64,000 nucleotides of DNA from Cryptomeria japonica (GCF_030272615.1 NC_081409.1:528050291-528114290), one strand, 5' to 3'; shown: positions 10,224 through 23,721, counted from the first letter of the stretch. Notes: a model not told the origin generated them from the letters alone. Program-made: numbers and translations.

Positions 10224-13200
10224 TACAATAGTGTATGGATGCTTTTTGAGGCTAGACTTTTCCCTCATGAGGTTTTTCCTACGATATATCTTGTCTTATA
10301 TTGTGGCTTGTCTCTTTGATCTTTTTATAATGATTATTTTGTAAGCTTGTATGCATGCTTTTCTATCATAGATTATGTAGGAAATGGATTAAATGTAATT
10401 GGGTATATGCACCATTATTTCCTAACAATCTACCCATTTGAATCCACCTCTAAATCATTCCAATCTAATAGACAAGTGCATTAAAGGATAGCTCAATGCA
10501 TAGCTCAATAGCTCAGATGTGTTACAAGGTATTTCATATGCATAACATAATATTTAAGTGTGGCATATGGAGGATCAAATGCGAAGTTTGGCACAAAATC
10601 CTTGGTTTTCTAGACTTTGTATAGAATCAAATGCATCGCAAGCCTAATCATCTGCAATGTTTTGATAATTTTTTTAAAAAAATTCTTTGGATGATTGTTT
10701 TGATTGTTTTTTTGGTAAGAAGATACTTCAAGGAATGAAGACAAAATGGTTGATTGATATTTCCAAGGCAAAAGGTCAAATAATTTCAAGATTCTTTCAC
10801 AATAAAAACACTCTTAATACAAACACAACCTAACTTTTCAAGAGGGTGTATTTCCATGGCGCAAGTTTGGACACTATAAAATATTGTTGGATTGTGTATG
10901 CACGTTCCACTATCAAGACTTGGTAAGTAGAAGTCCAGTGGCACAAGGGCTCACATTTCCTCTTACTTTGGAGCTTAAAAACCATTAGAATGAAGCATTT
11001 CCACCTAAATTAAGGTGTTACATGTTGGGTAACTTTAGAAATGATATTACATACCTTGCACCACATTGAAAATAATTGAAGGTCTTAAGTCTTCTAAATA
11101 ACAAGGTTCGTAGTGGGGAATATTTTGTGAACACTAGTTCACCTACAAGTGTGAGACCTAAGTGCAAGTTAAATTATTTTCACCTTGTGTCCTGAATCAC
11201 TAGGGGCCCCAAGGATGCACCAAACATGACATGACTAGATTGGGGTACAACTTTCATTCTCCCCCCTTTGTATACCTCACCATAAACATGCTTGAGGTCA
11301 AAGCAATGAGTGATGAAATCTCAAAGAAGCCCTTTTTTATTGAAAATAAAAACAAAAGTATTGATATTTATGATACACCCAATTTTGCATAAACACACGA
11401 GGGGAGAGTATACAAACACAGTATTTTTGGGATAGCAATTAACAATCAAGCACACAAGATGCATTAGACAAGATTATTTTCATTATAAAATTAAATTGTG
11501 TACAATTCTAAAAATTGCAAACACAAATTCCTACAATAATTCATCAATATATTCAAAAGTGAAGTCTTCTCCCCATGAATATTAGGTTATTTCCTTAGCC
11601 AATTGCATTACTACAATCCTCAAATGTGTTATTGTAATATTCTAATGCATTGAGATAGATAACATTTTGAAAATTAGATTCTACTTGCTTAGGGTAATTG
11701 TGTCGATCCAGAAGTCAAATGTGGTATTTGAAATGTTGTTTGTGGTGTTTGAACTAATAGATGCGACATTTTAAATTTCAACTATGGTGAAATAAAAATC
11801 AAATATGTTGCAATACCTACAACATATAAAACCCTAAAAGAAAACCCCTAAAACACCCAAAAACCAAAATTCATTGACAGGAATCAATTATTGATAAAAA
11901 AAATAGAGATATGAAACTTCTTAAAACACTAATTTTCTGATAAAAAGTTAGAAATCAGGAATGTGGGTCCCATTGGGTGTGCCCAGCTATGAGACCAAAA
12001 AGAGAGCATCATGAATATTCAATGGATTAACCACTAAACCCTAGAATTGATGCACTATTCTAATAACCCAATAGACTATGTAAGACAAATGCGTGAATCA
12101 CACAAATAAAAACAAGGGTATTACCTTCATACACCTATCTTGCTTATCCCCATTTGTTCTTTGAATCTTTCTCTCAAAGAATAATATGTAGCTCTCATAT
12201 TTTGCAAAGTACTATTCATAGCGTGATCACATGAAAGCTAAAAGATGGTAGTTAAAGGAAAAAAAATGGATGAGGGTCGATTATATAGATTGTTCTAATA
12301 TTGATCAATGGTAGAGGATGCTTCAGATAGATCTGAAGACCTATAGATGAGAATGAATGAGAGAAATTGATTGAGAAGTCTGAGGAGTTAACTAATTTCT
12401 TTAATTGAGTGAACTAAGTACATGATTTCAATGAACTGAATTAATTGATCATAAGACTCTAGAGTGAGTGACATTTAAGTCCGAGGGTGGAGATATTAAT
12501 AGAAAAATATAATTCAAAGTTATTTTATCATGTGCATGAGAAATTAATTATGATTAAATAATTAATACATAAATAAATTAATCCATGAGGATGTGGGAAT
12601 ATTTAGAAAATGAATAATAAAAGAAATAAAATAATTTATTTAATTATAGAAGATCAAGTTAGCTAATTAAATACTTATTTAACTATAATGAAGTGAATAA
12701 AAATAAATAAATTAAATAATCAAAGTTATTTAATTAATATTAAAGGAAATAGAATAATTAAAAAATTATTTAATCAAAGCTCAATGGAGGGAAACTCAAA
12801 ATTTGAATTATGAATATAGAAATGAAGTTAGCTTAATTAGATAATAAAATTATTTAATTAATTTAGGAAGAACTAATGATGAATAATAATGTGGGGATTA
12901 GTCATTTTTCAATGTCTATAGAATGATATTGAATGCTAATATGAGGAAGTTAGGATTAGTGCATTTAAGATTGTAGAATTAGTGGATGGGTTTGAAGTAA
13001 TGGATGTATTTTAATTATTGATTAGATTTTAATTTACTTATATATTGTGGATGGATATAAAACATGATGAATCTTTCAATCTTTTTAATCATGGAAGGCA
13101 TTGCTTGAATTAAGTGGACAAATAATTGGGCATGGTAATACTACAAGTTGTTGCACTAGGGTTGATATCTAGTGCAATATCTATCCTTTTGATGGGATTG

Positions 13201-13740
13201 TTGACATATAATCTTGTTATATAAAATGTATACAACTATTAATAAGACATATGTTAGTCACATTTCCTATGATTATTTTTCATATCTACTCTAAAACTAA
13301 GATATGTCATTTCAAACTTTAAACATGAAACTACTATGATTTATATCATTAATTATACAAAATTTGATGTATATTTGATTACTTCTTATTTAATTTTTCT
13401 CAAGTGTGCTAACTATTTTTAATGTATAATTTAAATCCAAACATCCATTAGATCTTTTCTCCTAATTCGTACTTTGCATTACAAACTATTAATTGCACCT
13501 TGGTGTGCAATGGGTACACCGAAGAGGTGTGGAAAGTTAATTGGGGAAAATTAGTCTATTTTTTGCATATGTTTATGTAGTGCATGAGGTTAATTGGTAG
13601 GCCATTTAGCAACTAATGTTTGTGACAAAATTTCTTAATGGAGAAGTGATATCTTCCCAACAACTATGCATGACATCACTAAAATGAAACTTTTGAATCT
13701 AGATGATAAGCATGTTCTATTACCAACTAGCTCATGCTAT
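10224..13740. other. No gene seen; AT-rich intergenic DNA
   Basis: No frame of interest on either strand. 12480-13080 is rich in TAATTAAATAATTAA-like runs and resembles, in style, the stretch at 62940-63230. I found no LTR pair, inverted terminal repeat or tRNA-like fold. Confidence 0.6.
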
Positions 13741-14551
13741 GTTTGTGGTAGGTATAAGATGAGGGAGATATATATAGGGGATGAGTGATAGAGGGGGTAA
13801 GGAGATAGAGATAAGGGATGGAAATAGAGAATAAGATAGAGATATAGATGAAGATGGAGATAGAGGTGGAGGAGAGCAAGAGAGGGAGAGGAGAGAGAGA
13901 TGGATAGAGATGGGAGAGATAAATATATAGAAAGGGAGGGAGAGAGGGAGATAATGAGAGAGGGAGAGAGAGAAAGATAAAGATAGAGATACGAAGTTAC
14001 ATATAGAGATAGACAAAACTAGAGATATAAGTATAAAGGGATACAAGGATAATGAGATAAAAGTAGAGGGAGAGATGGAAGAATAAATGTGGAGATATAT
14101 ATAGAGGCAAAGAGATATAGATATAGAGGTAGAGGAAGAGGAAGATGGGGATCTAGTGGGAGAGAGATAGGTCAATATATAGATAGGGAGAGGGATAAAT
14201 ATAGATAGAGGGTGATATACATAGATGAGGAGGGATGGGGAAAGAGATGGGGAGATAGGGAGTAAGATAGAGAGATAGGGAGATAGAGGTAGGCAAAGAT
14301 ATGAATATAAATTGAGAGAGAGAGATATAGATAGACATAATGTAGGAGAGGTTGAGATATATGGAGTTATTAAGAGAGAGGGATATATAGCTCAATTAAT
14401 ATAGAGGGAGATATATATAGATGGAGGAATCGAGAGAGATAAAGAGATAGGGAGATAAAGGTGGAGAAATAAATATAGAAAAAGATAGAAAGAGGAGTGA
14501 GTTAGCGGGAGATAGAGAGTAATAGAGAGAATATAGAGTACAAGAGATCAA
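13741..14551. repeat. Purine-rich GA/GATA low-complexity tract, left part
   Basis: About 800 bp made of variants of GAGATAGA, GGAGAGA and ATATAGAGAT. The Ser/Leu/Ile-rich minus-strand frames are translation artefacts. The same type of sequence resumes at 23722, beyond the copia array. Confidence 0.9.
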
Positions 14552-14556
14552 GTGGC

Positions 14557-16036
14557 TGTTGCCATTTCAATAGAAGGAGATTGTTGATATTCATTAAGGA
14601 TATTGAGAAGGTTGTTGGAGATTATTGATATAAATGAAGAAGGATGATTACTGTCTTTACAATATTATTTTGTCATTGATGTCAAGAAATTGAGTTTCTA
14701 ATTCAGTATGATGTTGCCATATCTTGACAAGATTGATTTGAAGAGAATTAAGATGTCGGTAAGTGACATAGAAAGGATGTGATGAATAAGGGGAGAAATA
14801 AGTTATTCAATGGGCAACCATTACCGAGTTAGACAATGAAGAGATCATGATGTTTAGATTGTTTTGATATCCTACATATGTTGTTTGATTGTAAGGTTAA
14901 TACTATACTATGTCACCAAGCAAAGAACCTAGTCGGTAAACCCTAAGGTTATCAATATCGGTTAATGAAGGCGGAATGTCTACCGAGTAAAGTTTAGTAT
15001 TTACTAACTTGCAACTGAGTTATGACAGATCACATTGGATGGATAAAAGCATTATTTAATGAAGGATGCTGATGAGCTGGAGATGAATAAATGATTGGTA
15101 TGTGGCACAGAAGTTTGTTAAGGATCTACGGCAATGGAAAATCAAGAGGAAGATCTACAACACAGATTGAACCACAATAACCTAGCACAAGTTCCTAGGA
15201 AGGTATGCAAGTTCCAAGACAAGGTAAAAAAATTTCAGATCGAAGGATACATTGAACCTAGTCAAGATTGAAGATCTGATGGCTAAGATTGATCATGGGA
15301 AATGTGATCAACGAGATTCAGCGGTTAGCAAATTGTTTATAAATAAGGAATTGTTGATAAAAAATTGATGCGGGCAAGTGTAAGCACAGGGATGCTACAT
15401 AGCGATTACCGAGCAAAGAAGTTTGAAGACCTGTTTGAATAACAGAGTAGGGAGCCCAATAGAGGGACAAGATAAGTCCTATAACAAGATTTTTTTGAGC
15501 AAATAGAATCTGCTTTAGCATTTTAGATGTGAAGTTGCAGATATAGTTTATTACTGTTGTTATTTTGTAAGTGACAGAAAATCTCTTAATCGAGTGGACC
15601 TAACAGTCTTATTTGTAAATCCTCTAGCAAGGTAACATTCTAAATGAGTGTTTGAAATCCTTTGACAAGGTCACTTCTAACAAAGTGAAGATCCTAACAG
15701 ATCTGAGGGAAATCCCTTAAACGGGTCACATCTAGCAATGTGTTTGTAATCTTTAACAGGATTTGCTTTTAACCGAGCATACTCTAGAAGGGTATATTTC
15801 TTAGTGGGTCCGAAATCCCACAGTGGTTTTTCCCTATTTGGGTTTCCAGGTTAAATCTGGTGTTATATGTGTTATGATGATTATGTGTTTATGAGTTAGC
15901 ATGTTTAGTAGTTTTTGGTTATATTGTTGAAGTATAAGTTACCGAGGTTGAATCTGTTGATTTTATGGAAGATTAAGTTTGTATGATTCACCCCCCCCCC
16001 TCTCATCTTGTTAGCTATTGGCATCAGAACTTTACA
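14557..16036 (+). repeat. First LTR of the copia array
   Basis: 1480 bp, TGTTGCCATTTC to GAACTTTACA. It matches 20811-22291 along its whole length with scattered substitutions. A run of ten C (about 15990) lies near its 3' end. It would act as the promoter of the first unit. Confidence 0.9.
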
Positions 16037-16038
16037 AT

Positions 16039-16051
16039 TGGTATCAGAGCC
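16039..16051 (+). other. Primer-binding site, first unit
   Basis: TGGTATCAGAGCC, two bases after the LTR; complementary to the 3' end of initiator Met tRNA. Confidence 0.92.
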
Positions 16052-16101
16052 TTTGGACTCCGGAAGAAAAGTTTAAAGGTACTTGAGGCAAAGATCTGAA
16101 G

Positions 16102-19100
16102 ATGTATAAAAGGGATGCACCAAAGCTGAACAAGTCAAGTTTCTCCACATGGTAGAAAAGGATGAAGCTGCATTTATCAGGAATTGGAGAATATGCAACA
16201 TATTATCTGGAGAATGATTACATACCACCAAGCACCAACCCGATGACCTTGGAAGAGATAAAGGCAAAGCAAGAACATTTTCAAGCTATGATTGAAATAA
16301 CATCAGCATTGACTGACTCAGAGTTTAATGATCTAGAAGGTTGTAATGATGCAAAAGCAATGTGGACCAAGCTCATATCTGTGTATAGCGGTGATGAACA
16401 TGTTCAAAGAGAAAAAGTAGATAGTCTAAGAGGAAAAATTGAATCCATGAGAATGAATGAAGGTGAGAACATAATCCAATACAATACAAGGTTAAAAGAG
16501 AATGTCAATCAAATCAAAGGAGCAGGAGGAACTATTGAAGAAAAGGATGTAACAAGTAAGTTGCTTAGAACACTTCTACCTACTTATGCCATTCGAGTCT
16601 CTGCAATCAATGAACTAAGGTTTGTACCAAATATGCCAGTTTCTTTAGATGCTACTATTGGTAAGCTACATGCATTTGAGTTAAGTAATTTTGATAACAG
16701 TGGGTCTTTAGTAAATAAAGTAGAATTTGCATTCAGTTTTTTCATATTGGTGAATCTGATGATTACAATGATAGAATGAGTAAGTACTCTAAAGGGAATC
16801 ACAGTGGAGCAAGTGAAAGATTTCATAAGAACATGGAAGAAGTGCACAAATTGTATGAGGAAATCAAAAAGCAAGAAGAGTTTGAAGCATTATTAGCCAG
16901 AAGGTTACCGAGAGGAAAAGGTAAGTATAAAGAAAAGCTACCTTTAAAATGTTTCAATTGTGATAAAATAGGACATATGGCTTCTAACTGCCCTGACAAA
17001 GAATCTAGTGAAAAGAGAGAATACCAAGATAATAGGCAGAAAGACAACCAATACAAAGGACACCGAGACTTCAGACGGAGAGACAGAAAGATATGCCTAT
17101 TAGCTGATGAGGAATCCAACGATGATAAATCTGATGAAACTGATACAGAGGAAGTTGTTTATGTGGCTATTAAGGATGAATCAGATGAAGAAAGGTATGA
17201 CAAAAAATCCCTAATATCTCACATAAATAATAATGATTCTTGGATCATAGACAGTGGATGCTTACATCACATCAGAGGTGATACACACAAGTTTGTTAAA
17301 TTAGAAGACTATGATGGAGGTTATGTAAGATTTGGTAATGATGCACCATGTCCGGTGAAAGGTAAAGGATCTATAACACTTCTTGACAATGCTAAATGTG
17401 ATGATGTATACTGGGTTGAAGGTTTGAAATATAATTTATTGAGTGTAGCACAGCTAAACAATACAGGTTACCGAATAGAATTTCAGAAAGGAATTGTTAA
17501 AGTTCATGACAAACATGGAAAACTGGCTACTACCGGGACACAAACAAAAGGTAATACATTTCATCTTGACTCAACTCGGAACAAGTGTCTTTATGCAAAG
17601 ATAGATGATACCTGGTTATGGCATAAAAGGTTTTGTCATGTAAATTTTGATAATCTGATCAAAATAAGTAAGAAGCACCGAGTAAGAGGTCTACCGAGCC
17701 TAGAAAAACCTTTAGAATGCTATGTGTCGAGGATGCCAGATGGGTAAGATGACAAGATCAAGATTTACAAGTAAGTCCTACACTTCTAAAGGAATTTTAG
17801 ATCTAGTACACACTAATCTTTGTGGTCTAATGAAAGTTCAAATTTATTATGGTGATAAATATTTCATATTATTTGTGGATGATTACTCAAGGATGATGTC
17901 AGTTATGTTTTTAAAAGAAAAATCAGAAGCTTTTCAAATGTTTAAATGGTATAAGGCAAGAGTTGAAAATGAAACAGGAAGACAGCTGAAATGCGTTAGA
18001 TCTGATAGAGGAGGAGAGTTCACTTCTGATGAATTTAACTTATTCTGCAATGATCATGGTATAAAAAGGCAAGTGTCTGCACCAAGAACACCTCAGCAAA
18101 ATGGGATAGCTAAGAGAAGAAAAAAAACAATTTTAGATTGTGCCAGAACCCTGATGATAGAAAAGAGGGTACCTCAAACATTTTGGAGAGAAGCAATCAG
18201 CACTGCAGTTTACACCCTAAACCATGTACAACTGAAGAAAGGAACTATGAAGACACCATATGAGATCTGGTATGACAAGAAACTTAATGTAAGCTATTTT
18301 AAAATCTTTGGAAGTAGATGTTATGTTCACAAAGATGACAAAAATGGAAAGTTTGATCAGAAAAGTGAAGAAGGAACATTTCTTGGTTATTCTTCTAGAA
18401 GTAAAGCATTTAAATGTTTGATCAAATCATCTAACAAAATAGTAGAAAGTGCAAATGTGAAAATTGATGAATTTGCAGAAAGAAATGATGAAGGAAATTC
18501 CAAAGAACCAGAAAATTATGAAGAATTTGATTATGTTCAACTGAGAAGTCCTACCGAGAAAGTTGCTGAAGAAAATGAAGATAATGTCCAGTTACTAAGT
18601 GATGAAGAAGATCATATAGAGCCTATCAAGCCTATATTAGCCAAATATGTCAGAAGACATCATGCATCAAGTCAAATTATAGGAGATAAGGATGATCCAG
18701 TGATGACAAGGAACAAACTGAGACAAAACACATGTCTGATATTTGAATTTGAATCGAGAATACTAAAAGAGGCATTTAACAGTGAAGATTGGGTAAATGC
18801 TATGACAGAAGAGATTGATCAAAGCAAGAATAATGATACATGGACACCGGTCCCAAGACCGAAGGACAAAAATGTAATCGATACAAAGTGGATTTTCAGA
18901 AACAAGCTAAATGAAAAAGGTGAGGTCATTCGCAATAGAGCAAAACTAGTTTGCAAAGGTTATGCTCAAGAAGAAGGAATAGATTATGGTGAGACTTTTG
19001 CACCTGTGGCTAGACTTGAGGGAGTAAGAACATTGTTGGCATATGCTGCTTTCAAAAATTTCAAGGTATATCAAATGGATGTTAAATCTGCATTTTTGAA

Positions 19101-20250
19101 TGGTATACTAGAAGAAGAAGTCTATATTGAACAGCCTAAAAGATTTGTTGAAGACAAGAGTAAAGATCAAGTATGTAAACTAAACAAAGCTTTATATGGT
19201 CTAAACCAAGAACCTAGAGCATGGTATGAAAGAATGTACTCTTATTTGATTAAGATTGGTTTTATAAGGACAAGTGAAAACAACAATATGTACATGAAGA
19301 ATGATGAGGACAATGTAATACTAATCTCAGCCATATTTGTTGATGATATTATTTTTTGTGGTAATGACTCCTTATGCAAGAACTTTGGAAATGAAATGTG
19401 CAAAGAATTTGAGATGTCATTAATCGGTGAGATAAAGTATTTAATAGGTTTACAAATACTGCAAATGAAAGATGAGATTTTCATTACTCAATCCAAGTAC
19501 ATAAAGGAAATCTTGAAGAAATTTGGAATGGAGGATTCTAAACCTATAAGTACTCCTATGACTACTAACTATAAACTATCAAAGAATGATGAATCTGCAT
19601 CTGTTGATGAGACACTTTACCGATCTATGATTGGAAAATTACAATATGTTGTGCATAGCAGGCCGGATATAGCACATGCAGTAGGTATTGTTGCAAGATT
19701 TTCTGTAGATCCCAAGAAAACCCATATGACAACAATCAAGAGAATTTTCAGATACCTGAGAGGCACTGAAGATTATGGCTTAGTATATGAAAAGAGGAAT
19801 GGTTTTGATTTAAAAGTTTATACTGATGCTGATTGGGCAGGCAACATTGATGATAGGAAAAGCACAAGTGGTGGAGCTTTCTTTTTAGGAGAAAGACTAG
19901 TGAGTTGGCTTAGCAAGAAACAAGGATGTATTTCACAGTCAACAGCAAAAGTTGAATATGTTGCTGCAGCATTGAATTGCACTAATATAGCATGGATCAA
20001 GCAACTATTGGAAGGAATAAATGAGAAAGTTACCAAGCCAGTAACTATATTCTGTGATAATACTAGTGTCATTAACATTTCAAAGAATCCGGTAATGCAC
20101 TCTAAGACAAAACATATCTCTATAAAGTATCATTATCTCAGAGAAGAAGTTCAAGAGAAGAAAGTTGTACTAGAATATATCAGTTCAAAGAAGCAAATAG
20201 CAGACATCTTCACAAAGCCACTGCCAAGGGACACTTTTGAGTATCTCTGA
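16102..20250 (+). pseudogene. Ty1/copia gag-pol polyprotein, broken
   Basis: About 1383 codons in the copia order: gag, protease, integrase, reverse transcriptase, RNase H. Start chosen at ATG 16102 because the second unit and the minus-strand relative start at the same place (MYKRDAPKLNKSSFSTW). The gag zinc knuckle CX2CX4HX4C is at 16950-16991 (CFNCDKIGHMASNC). Protease DSG is at 17250-17258. The pre-integrase motif is WLWHKRFCHVNF. Reverse transcriptase has [11 protein letters not shown] and FVDD (19336-19347); RNase H has YTDADWAG. Lesions: TAG at 16153, a 1-bp deletion near 16738, a 1-bp insertion near 17715, and an early TGA at 20248, where the relative reads on for about 23 residues. 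In the integrase the first catalytic Asp is Asn (17815-17817) and the Glu is Lys (18112-18114). The element cannot move by itself. Confidence 0.93.
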
Positions 20251-20512
20251 AGCAAGTTAGGGGTCCTACCCCTATCTTCTACTCACCGACAGAGTTCAGT
20301 GAAAGCATCAATTTGATGACTCTATCGAATATTATTTGTGGATTGATGCTGATTTACGCACTTTAGGAGGTTTTCTAAAGGTGTGCAGGAAATAGTGAAT
20401 AGAGAAAAGTTGCTCTGACCGAGACTGAGATGATACATGAGTAACTCAGCAAAAGCAAGCACTTCATAGCAGAAGAGTTCATGATTTAGTTCTTTTACTT
20501 TTTGGCATTGTT

Positions 20513-20527
20513 GTCAAAGGGGGAGAA
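20513..20527 (+). other. Internal polypurine-like motif
   Basis: GTCAAAGGGGGAGAA in the 3' untranslated part, about 300 bp before the LTR. The same motif at a similar place occurs in the two other copia-type elements of the window. Confidence 0.6.
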
Positions 20528-20793
20528 GACTAAATGGTAGAACTAAATGGTAAAGCCCTAAATGAAGAAAATAACAGAAGACTAATGATAGGGGGAGAAT
20601 ATTACTGAAAAAGGGAGAAGACTAAATGCAAGATAACAACTCAGAAGAATAATAAAAGAGGGAGAAAGCCTAGAAGACTTCAGAAGAAGAAAACAACTCA
20701 AGGATAACAAGAGAAGTCTAACAGCAATCTGAATCCGAATCAGTTGGAATAAATCAAGTTGGTATTGCCATTTAATTGTTGGTTTTTCCATCA

Positions 20794-20810
20794 ATGCCAA
20801 AGGGGGAGAT
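20794..20810 (+). other. Polypurine tract before the central LTR
   Basis: ATGCCAAAGGGGGAGAT abuts the TGTTGG start of the LTR at 20811. Confidence 0.85.
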
Positions 20811-22291
20811 TGTTGGCATTTCAATAGAAGGAGATTGTCGATATTCATTAAGGATATTGAGAAGGTTGTTGGAGATTATTGATATAACTAAAGAAGGATG
20901 ATTACTGTCTTTACAATATTATTTTTTCATTGATGTCAATAAATTGATTTTCTGATTCAGTATGATGTTTCCATATCTTGAGAAGATTGATTTGAAGAGA
21001 GTTAAGATGTCGGTAAGTGACACAGAAAGGATGTGATGAATAAGGGGAGAAATAAGTTATTCAATGGACAACTATTACCAAGTTAGACAATGATGAGATC
21101 ATGATGTTTAGATTGTTTTGATATCTTACATATGTTGTTTGATTGTAAGGTTAATACTATACTATATCACCAAGCAAATAACCTAGTCGGTAAACCCTAA
21201 GGTTATCGATATCGGTTAATGAAGGCAGAATGTCTACCGAGTAAAGTTTAGTATTTACCGACTTGCAACTGAGTTATGACAAATCACATTGGATGGATAA
21301 AAGCATTATTTAATGAAGGATGCTGATGAGCTGGAGATGAATAAATGATTGGTATGCCACGCAAAAGTTTGTTAAGGATCTATGGCAATGGAAAATCAAG
21401 AGGAAGATCTACAACACAGATTGAACTGCAATAACCTAGCACAAGTTCCTAGGAAGGTATGCAAGTTCCAAGGCGAGGTAAAACATTTTCAGATTGAAAG
21501 ATACATTGAACCTAGTCAAGATTGAAGATCTGATGGCTAATATTGATCATGGGAAATGTGATCAAGGAGATTCAGTGGTTAGCAAATTGTTTATAAATAA
21601 GGAATTGTTGATAAACAATTGATGCAGGCAAGTGTAAGCATAGGGATGCTACATAGTGATTACCGAGCACAGAAGCTTGAAGACATATTTGAATAACAGA
21701 GTAGGGACCCCTGTAGAGGGACAAGATAAGTCCTATAACAAGATTGTTTTGAGCAAATAGAATTTGCTTTAGCATTTCAGATGTGAAGTTGCAAATATAG
21801 TTTATTACTATTGTTATTTTGTAAGTGACAGAAAATCTCTTAACCGAGTGGACCTAACAGTCTTATTTGTAAATCCTCTAGCAAGGTAACATTCTAAATG
21901 AGTGTTTGAAATCCTTTGACAAGGTAACTTCTGACAAAGTGAAGATCCTAACAGATCTGAGGGAAATCCCTTAACCAGGTCACATCTAGCAATGTGTTTG
22001 TAATCTTTAACAGGATTTTCTTTTAACCGAGCATACTTTAGAAGGGTATATTTCTTAGTGGGTCCGAAATCCCACAGTGGTTTTTCCCTATTTGGGTTTC
22101 CACGTTAAATCCGGTGTTATATGTGTTATGATGATTATGTGTTTATGAGTTAGCATGTTTAGCAATTTTTGGTTATATTGTTGAAGTATAAGTTATTGAG
22201 GTTGAATCTGTTGATTTTATGGAAGATTAAGTTTGTTTGATTCACCCCCCCCCCCTCTCATCTTGTTAGCTATTGGAATTAGAACTTTACA
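20811..22291 (+). repeat. Central LTR shared by both units of the array
   Basis: 1481 bp. It is preceded by a polypurine tract and followed by a primer-binding site, so it is the 3' LTR of unit one and the 5' LTR of unit two. Confidence 0.92.
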
Positions 22292-22293
22292 AT

Positions 22294-22306
22294 TGGTATC
22301 AGAGCC
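22294..22306 (+). other. Primer-binding site, second unit
   Basis: TGGTATCAGAGCC, two bases after the central LTR, identical to the first unit. Confidence 0.92.
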
Positions 22307-22356
22307 TTTAGACTCCAGAAGAAAAGTTTAAAGGTACTTGCGGCAAAGATCTGAAG

Positions 22357-23606
22357 ATGTATGGAAGGGATGCACCAAAGTTGAACAAGTCAAGTTTCTC
22401 CACATGTCAGAAAAGGATGGAGCTTCATTTATCAGGAATTGGAGAATATGCAACATATTATCTGGAGAATGATTACATACCACCAAGCACCAACCCGATG
22501 ACCTTGGAAGAGATAAAGGAAAAGCAAGAACATATTCAAGCTATGATTGAAATAACATCAGCATTGACCGACTCAAAGTTTAATGATCTAGAAGGTTGTA
22601 ATGATGTAAAAGCAATGTAGACCAAGCTCATATCTGTGTATGGCGATGATGAACATGTTCAAAGAGAAAAAGTAGATAGTCTAAGAGGAGAACTTGAATC
22701 CATGAGAATGAATGAAGGTGACAACATAACCCAATACAGTACAAGGTTAAAAGAGAATGTTAATCAAATCAAAGGAGTAGGAGGAACTATTGAAGAAAAA
22801 GATGTAACAAGTAAGTTGCTTAGAACACTTCTACCTGCTTATGCCATTCGAGTCTCTGCAATGAATGAACTAAGGTCTGTACCAAATATGCCAGTTTCTT
22901 TGGATGCTACTATTGGTAAGCTGCATGCATTTGAGTTAAGTAATTTTGATAACAATGGGTCTTCGGTAAATAAAGTAGAATCTGCATTTAGATCTTTTCA
23001 TATTGGTGAATCTGATGATTACAATGATAGAATGAGTAAGTACTCTAAAGGGAATCACAGTGGAGCAAGTGAAAGATTTCGTAAGAACATGGAAGAAGTG
23101 CACAAACTATATGAGGAAATCAAAAAGCAAGAAGAGTTTGAAGTATTATTAGCCAAAAGGTTACCGAGAGGAAAAGGTAAGTATAAAGAAAAGCTACCTT
23201 TAAAATGTTTCAATTGTGATAAAATAGGACATATGGCTTCTAACTGCCCTGACAAAGAATCTAGTGAAAAGAGAGAATACCGAGATAAGAGGCAGAAAGA
23301 AAACTAATATAGAGGACACTGAGACTTTAGAAGGAGAGACAAAAAGACATGCCTAGTAGCTAACGAGGAATCCAACGATGATAAATTTGATGAAACTGAT
23401 ACAGAGGAAGTTGTTTATGTGGCTATTAAAGATGGATCAGATGAAGAAAGGTATGAATAAAAAGCCCTAATATCTCACATAAATAATAATGATTCTTGGA
23501 TCATAGACAGTGGATGCTCACATCACATGACAGGTGATAAACACAAGTTTGTTAAATTAGAAGTCTATGATGGAGGTTATGTAAGATTTGGTAATGATGC
23601 ACCATG
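22357..23606 (+). pseudogene. Truncated copia gag and start of protease, second unit
   Basis: Gag of the same family, starting at ATG 22357. It keeps the Gln codon where unit one has the stop at 16153, and keeps the base that unit one lacks near 16738. It has its own stops: TAG at 22618-22620 in place of a Trp codon, and TAA or TGA codons after 23300. The zinc knuckle CFNCDKIGHMASNC and the protease DSG (in SWIIDSGCSHH) are present. The frame breaks off near 23606, just after FGNDAPC, where the sequence jumps into the last part of an LTR. About 3.4 kb of pol, the 3' untranslated region and most of the last LTR are therefore missing. The two bases GT are shared across the join, so its exact point is ambiguous. 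Confidence 0.9.
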
Positions 23607-23716
23607 TATAAGTTACCAAGGTTGAATCTGTTGATTTTATGGAAGATTAAGTTTGTATGATTCGCCCCCCCCCCCCCCTCTCTCATCTTGTTAGCTATTG
23701 GCATCAGAACTTTATA
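23607..23716 (+). repeat. Last 110 bp of a copia LTR
   Basis: Starts ATAAGTTACC and matches the LTR 3' end (compare 15947-16036), with a longer C run (about 14). It closes the array. Confidence 0.92.
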
Positions 23717-23721
23717 GTGAC

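Larger units (their letters stand above)
14557..23716 (+). mobile_element. Tandem Ty1/copia array: two units sharing a central LTR
   Basis: Order: LTR (14557-16036), internal gag-pol (16037-20810), LTR (20811-22291), truncated internal (22292-23606), last 110 bp of an LTR (23607-23716). Five bases on each side nearly match (GTGGC at 14552-14556, GTGAC at 23717-23721), so the outer ends behave like one insertion. The outer LTR ends agree with each other at positions where the central LTR differs (GTATGATTC versus GTTTGATTC; GGCATCAGAAC versus GGAATTAGAAC). This fits one original element that gained a unit by recombination between LTRs and then lost most of the second unit by deletion. It sits in the purine-rich tract. 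Confidence 0.85.

Noticed and set aside
13732-14395. Minus-strand frames of 147 and 80 codons
   Set aside because: Repeat artefacts of the left purine tract.
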